A stretch of 64,000 nucleotides of DNA from the NCBI GenBank assembly GCA_012932295.1, contig JAAONU010000001.1, positions 27,070,550 through 27,134,549 on the forward strand. The letters run 5' to 3'. Under the pieces are notes generated by a model. The model ran no database searches. It saw only the letters and a list, made by a program, of their open reading frames with translations, and was not told the origin of the DNA. Below, piece after piece: positions 60,107 to 64,000 of the stretch (the stretch's first letter is position 1; each line of letters starts with the position of its first letter). Made by a program: the position numbers and the translations under genes. The stretch comes from Cyclina sinensis (taxonomy: Eukaryota > Mollusca > Bivalvia > Venerida > Veneridae).

Positions 60107-62427
60107 AAGAGGGCCATGATGGCCCTGGATCGCTCACCTGAGTACTTAGGTTTGCTGTTAAGCAGTATTTCATTTTTTAATTGAAAATATGTAAGTGCCT
60201 ACAAACCAAATATGTAAAATATCAGTCAATAAATAAAGGCTCTATGACAGAAAGTAGAAATATCTATTATAAGCTATGGTGACCTTGACCCAGTGACCTC
60301 AAACCCTACCCATGGGTAGAGGTCCATGCAAGGAACCTCTATACTGAATATCAAAGATATTGGTCTATAAATGAAGGCTCTATGAGGTACAGTAGATAAA
60401 TCTACTTTTAGCCTCCGTGACCTTTAACCTAATCCAATAATTTGAAAAAGCTTGCTTCATGCCAAATTTTAAAATTCTAGGTCTTGTGGTTTCAGACAAG
60501 AAGATTTTTAAAGATTTTCTTCTATATTGTTATTTAAAACTTGTGACCCCTCGGGCGGGGCCAATAATGACCCTAGGGACATTTTTCTAACAAACTTGGT
60601 AGAGGTCCACTAGACAATGCTACACACCAAATATCTAAGCTCTATAACTTACGGTTTCTGACAAGAAGATTTTTTTAGATTTTCTTATATAACTCTATGT
60701 AAAACTAGTGGCCCCTGGGGCGGGGCCATTTTTGATGTAGAGGCCAGGATTTGGTAGAGGTCCACTAGAGGTAGAGGTCCACTAGACAATGCTACATACC
60801 AAATATCTTAACTGTAGGCCTTTTTGTTTCTGACAAGAAGATTTTTTAGTTTTTCATATATAACTCTATGTAAAACAAGTGACCACCGGGGCGGGGCCAT
60901 TTTTGACCCAGAGGCCAGGATTTGAACAAATTTGGTAGAGGTCCACTAGACAATGCTTCACACCAAATATCTAAGCTCTATAACTTACGGTTTCTGACAA
61001 GAAAATTTTTTAAGATTTTCCTATATAACTCTATGTAAAACTAGTGGCCCATGGGGCGGGGTCATTTTTGACCAAGAGGCCAGGATTTGAACAAACTTGG
61101 TAGAGGTCCACTAGACAATGCTTCACACCAAATATCTAAGCTCTATAACTTACGGTTTCTGACAAGAAGATTTTTTAAGATTTTCCTATATAACTCTATG
61201 TAAAACTAGTGGCCCCTGGGGCGGGGCCATTTTTGACCCAGAGGACAGGATTTGAACAAACTTGGTAGAGGTCCACTAGACAATGCTACACACCAAATAT
61301 CTAAGCTCTATAACTTACGGTTTCTGACAAGAAGATTTTTTAAGATTTTCCTATATAACTCTATGTAAAACTAGTGGCCCCTGGGGCGGGGTCATTTTTG
61401 ACCAAGAGGCCAGGATTTGAACAAACTTGGTAGAGGTCCACTAGACAATACTACACACCAAATATCTAAGCTCTATAACTTACGGTTTCTGACAAGAAGA
61501 TTTTTTAAGATTTTCCTATATAACTCTATGTAAAACTAGTGGCCCCTGGGGCGGGGCCATTTTTGACCCAGAGGACAGGATTTGAACAAACTTGGTAGAG
61601 GTCCACTAGACAATACTACACACCAAATATCTAAGCTCTATAACTTACGGTTTCTGACAAGAAGATTTTTTTTTAGATTTTCTTATATAACTCTATGTAA
61701 AACTAGTGGCCCCTGGGGCGGGGCCATTTTTGACCCAGAGGACAGGATTTGAACAAACTTAGTAGAGGTCCACTAGAAAATGCTACACACCAAATATCTA
61801 AGCTCTATAACTTACGGTTTCTGACAAGAAGATTTTTTTAAGATTTTCCTATATAACTCTATGTAAAACAAGTGACCCCCGGGGCGGGGCCATTTTTGAC
61901 CCAGAGGCCATGATTTGAACAAACTTGGTAGAGGTCCACTAGACAATGCTACATACCAAATATCTTAACTCTAGGCCTTGTGGTTTCTGACAAGAAGATT
62001 TTCAAGTTTTCCCTATATAACTCTATGTAAAATCAACTGACCCCTGGGGTGGGGTCAGTTTTGTCCCCAGGGACATAATTTGAACAAACTTGGTAGAGGT
62101 CCACTAGATGATGCTTCATACCAAATATCAAAGCTCCAGGCCTTGTGGTTTCGGAGAAGAAGATTTTTAAAGATCCAACTTATAAAATCTATTTTAAGCT
62201 CCAGTGAACCAGAAATGCAATGGACCAGAACCATTTGAACAATCTTGGTAGAGCTTCATGCAAGGAACATCCCAGGCAAGTTTCATTAAATTTGCCCCAT
62301 TGGTTTCAGAGGAGATGTCGTTTGAATGAAAAGTTGACGACGGACGGACGGACGGACTGACGGACGACGGACAAAGACCGATCAGAAAAGCTCACCCTGA
62401 GCACTTTGTGCTCAGGTGAGCTAAAAA
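60107..62427 (-). repeat. Family A copy 11, reverse orientation, long copy
   Basis: Left AACAAGAGGGCCATGATGGC + CCTGGATCGCTCACCTGAG, right CACCCTGAGCACTTTGTGCT + CAGGTGAGCTAAAAA (a strong terminal hairpin). GACGGACGGACGGACG lies just inside the right end. The centre holds nine tandem ~165-bp units. Confidence 0.9.
60540..62060 (-). repeat. Nine tandem ~165-bp units inside family A copy 11
   Basis: AACTCTATGTAAAAC recurs at 60691, 60862, 61027, 61192, 61357, 61522, 61689, 61855 and 62019. The spacing is exactly 165 four times in a row. The middle units are almost identical (GACAAGAAGATTTTTTAAGA, AACTTGGTAGAGGTCCACTA), indicating recent homogenisation. Confidence 0.92.
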
Positions 62428-63604
62428 TATGAAATGTTCTAGAAAATGTAAAAAAATATACAAAAGAATTTAATCTAAAATATTGTGATCTTGACCATTG
62501 ATCTATGAACCTGGGTCTTGCACACGACATACCGTCTTTTTAAGGTGAAAAAAGTGCCAATGTATGGAGATGTTATAAACCGGACAAACAAATCTGCGTA
62601 TATTTTTTACCTTTAAGCTATCATCATGACCTTGACCTTTGAGCTAAGAACCTGGGTCTTGCACGCGACAAGCTGGTCTCATCACGGTGAACAAAAATGC
62701 CAAGGTATTTAAAAATTATTCCATGCATGGAGAAGTTATGGCACAGACAATCAATTTCGGACGTACACACGCACTAACGCATGCACTTACACTGAACCGC
62801 CATTGTGACAGCTATGTTGAGCTCACCACCAGCAGGCTCAACAAGAATCTTTCAAACGAGCTGCGCAGTGAAGTCGTAAAGCTAACGTGACAATGGCTGA
62901 CAAAAATGTCATACATGTACTTCCTGTAATAGTGTTCTCTAGAGATTTTATTGTCCTGTTTTGGCAATGGGCAATATGTTTACTATCTAGAAAACAATTA
63001 CATTTACGAGCTCTGAAATTTCGGGGAATCTAAATAAACTGATTTCAACTTCGTAATATTTCAGTGTCCTAAACATCAGTTCTGCTAAGTTGACACTTGC
63101 TTGTTTAAAGAATAATTTTTTAAGCGGGAAGTATCTATCAATATGTGTGCGTTTCAAGAATTTAGCAAATATCGCCAAATAGATGCCAGTTGCAAAAGGT
63201 TGACGTATTTGATAGCGGACGTTTTTTTATCTGCTAGGCAATTCATTAATAAAGCTAGAACTATTCGTGAGAAAGAGTCTTTAAATACATTACCAATTCA
63301 TAGATTAGTAGACTGAGGCAAGATTAATTCAGAAGAACATAGCTAAAACGTTTTAGGTAATCTTAGTTTTCTGTTTCTGCAACTGAGAAGTTGAGAGTTT
63401 GAGAAGGAAAAAGTTTTAAAATCTTCTTTTTTGAAACTTTTTGTGCATCTAAAATTATTTGTTTGTAACAACGACGGACAAAACACACAACTTAATTCGA
63501 CATCTTCCTTTATAAGCAGAAGAGACATCTTAAAATTTTTCATCAATTTGAAATTGTCTTCTTCTCTTTAAAGTTGAGTCCAGACTATGTCGTCAACAAC
63601 TTAC
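62428..63604. other. Region without recognised genes
   Basis: AT-rich. About 62440-62760 has two short units around TTGACC..TGAACCTGGGTCTTGCAC and is probably a decayed dispersed repeat. Nothing else is recognised. Confidence 0.5.
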
Positions 63605-63769
63605 TAGCGATTTCAATTTCACAACACTGTGGAAGAAGAACACACGGCTGACAGTCTCCTGATAACATAGTGACAAAACGTTTGGTGACTCGCCTTGCTT
63701 TTCTTGTACGAGGCTGACCGTGATATGGTCCTTGTAATACTCGGTATTTCACAGTGATGTTTACTGATT
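63605..63769 (-). CDS. Weak minus-strand exon candidate
   Basis: 165 nt between CTGCAG and GTAAGT on the minus strand. It is open in one frame, reading SVNITVKYRVLQGPYHGQPR then a basic RTRKARRVTKRF and CQPCVLLPQCC. Not recognised. Supported only by the splice-site pair and an open frame. Confidence 0.2.
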
Positions 63770-63884
63770 CTGCAGTGTACAGTAATTGTGCACTGTATAA
63801 TCAGCAAACTATTTCAGTAAAACGTCCTGTTAAAATAAAGACAGTCACTACAAAGATTTAGGATACGACATTTTTAAAACTTAC

Positions 63885-63946
63885 TAGCAATGTTAGGTCG
63901 CTGGTGAAATTATTAAACGTTCCCAAGCCATTTCTCCTCATGAAAC
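63885..63946 (-). CDS. Weak minus-strand exon candidate near window edge
   Basis: Between TACTTAACAG and GTAAGT on the minus strand, encoding FMRRNGLGTFNNFTSDLTLL with an internal Met at 63941. It could be an upstream exon of the transporter (extracellular loop with an N-x-T sequon), but no diagnostic motif is present. Confidence 0.2.
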
Positions 63947-64000
63947 CTGTTAAGTACGAGACACTGATGTGAAATGCTTTTCAGGTACCCAAAAATATAT

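Noticed and set aside
60540..62060. Regular 165-bp repeats as a CRISPR-like array
   Set aside because: Units are contiguous with no unique spacers, in an animal genome and inside a dispersed repeat.

Overview
The window looks like nuclear DNA of an invertebrate animal. A bivalve mollusc is the best fit. This is inferred from AT-rich DNA, short exons with GT/AG introns, a single-type non-muscle myosin II of invertebrate character, tRNA-derived SINEs, and a very dense load of short dispersed repeats with 155-165 bp tandem cores. Species cannot be named from the sequence alone.

Positions 2529-35375 (+ strand) hold the 3' three quarters of a non-muscle myosin II heavy chain gene. I place 24 coding exons that join in one open frame of 4482 nt: 1493 residues plus stop. 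They run from the relay helix of the motor, through loop 2, the SH1/SH2 helices, the converter and two IQ motifs, to the full coiled-coil rod and a short acidic non-helical tail. The 5' exons (P-loop, switch I, switch II) lie before base 1. A possible 9-nt in-frame cassette micro-exon (25865-25873) sits in the 13 kb last intron. The 3' UTR follows 35375, with several candidate poly(A) signals.

Positions 38200-44900 are mostly repeats, including two nested terminal-inverted-repeat elements and a hairpin element. They also hold one orphan open exon (40655-40908) ending in a basic/acidic tail.

Positions 45058-50933 (- strand) hold the last five exons of an SLC22-type (organic cation/anion transporter-like) major facilitator gene: 277 residues from the end of the central cytoplasmic loop to the C terminus, with a poly(A) signal at 44930-44935. 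Its N-terminal half is not recognised in the window. Its 4.1 kb last intron carries an inverted pair of exon-like cysteine-rich fragments.

Positions 51872-56792 are one minisatellite of about 110 units of roughly 44 bp, pyrimidine-rich on the + strand, with two subtypes and recent block duplications. The rest (56793-64000) is AT-rich DNA without convincing genes, one 2.3 kb dispersed repeat with nine 165-bp units, and two weak minus-strand exon candidates near the right edge.

The two genes are convergent (myosin +, transporter -) and functionally unrelated. I do not see a new multi-gene system. The more unusual signals are the micro-exon, repeat ends lying directly against two myosin splice acceptors, the nested transposon layers, the inverted Cys-rich exon pair and the large minisatellite.
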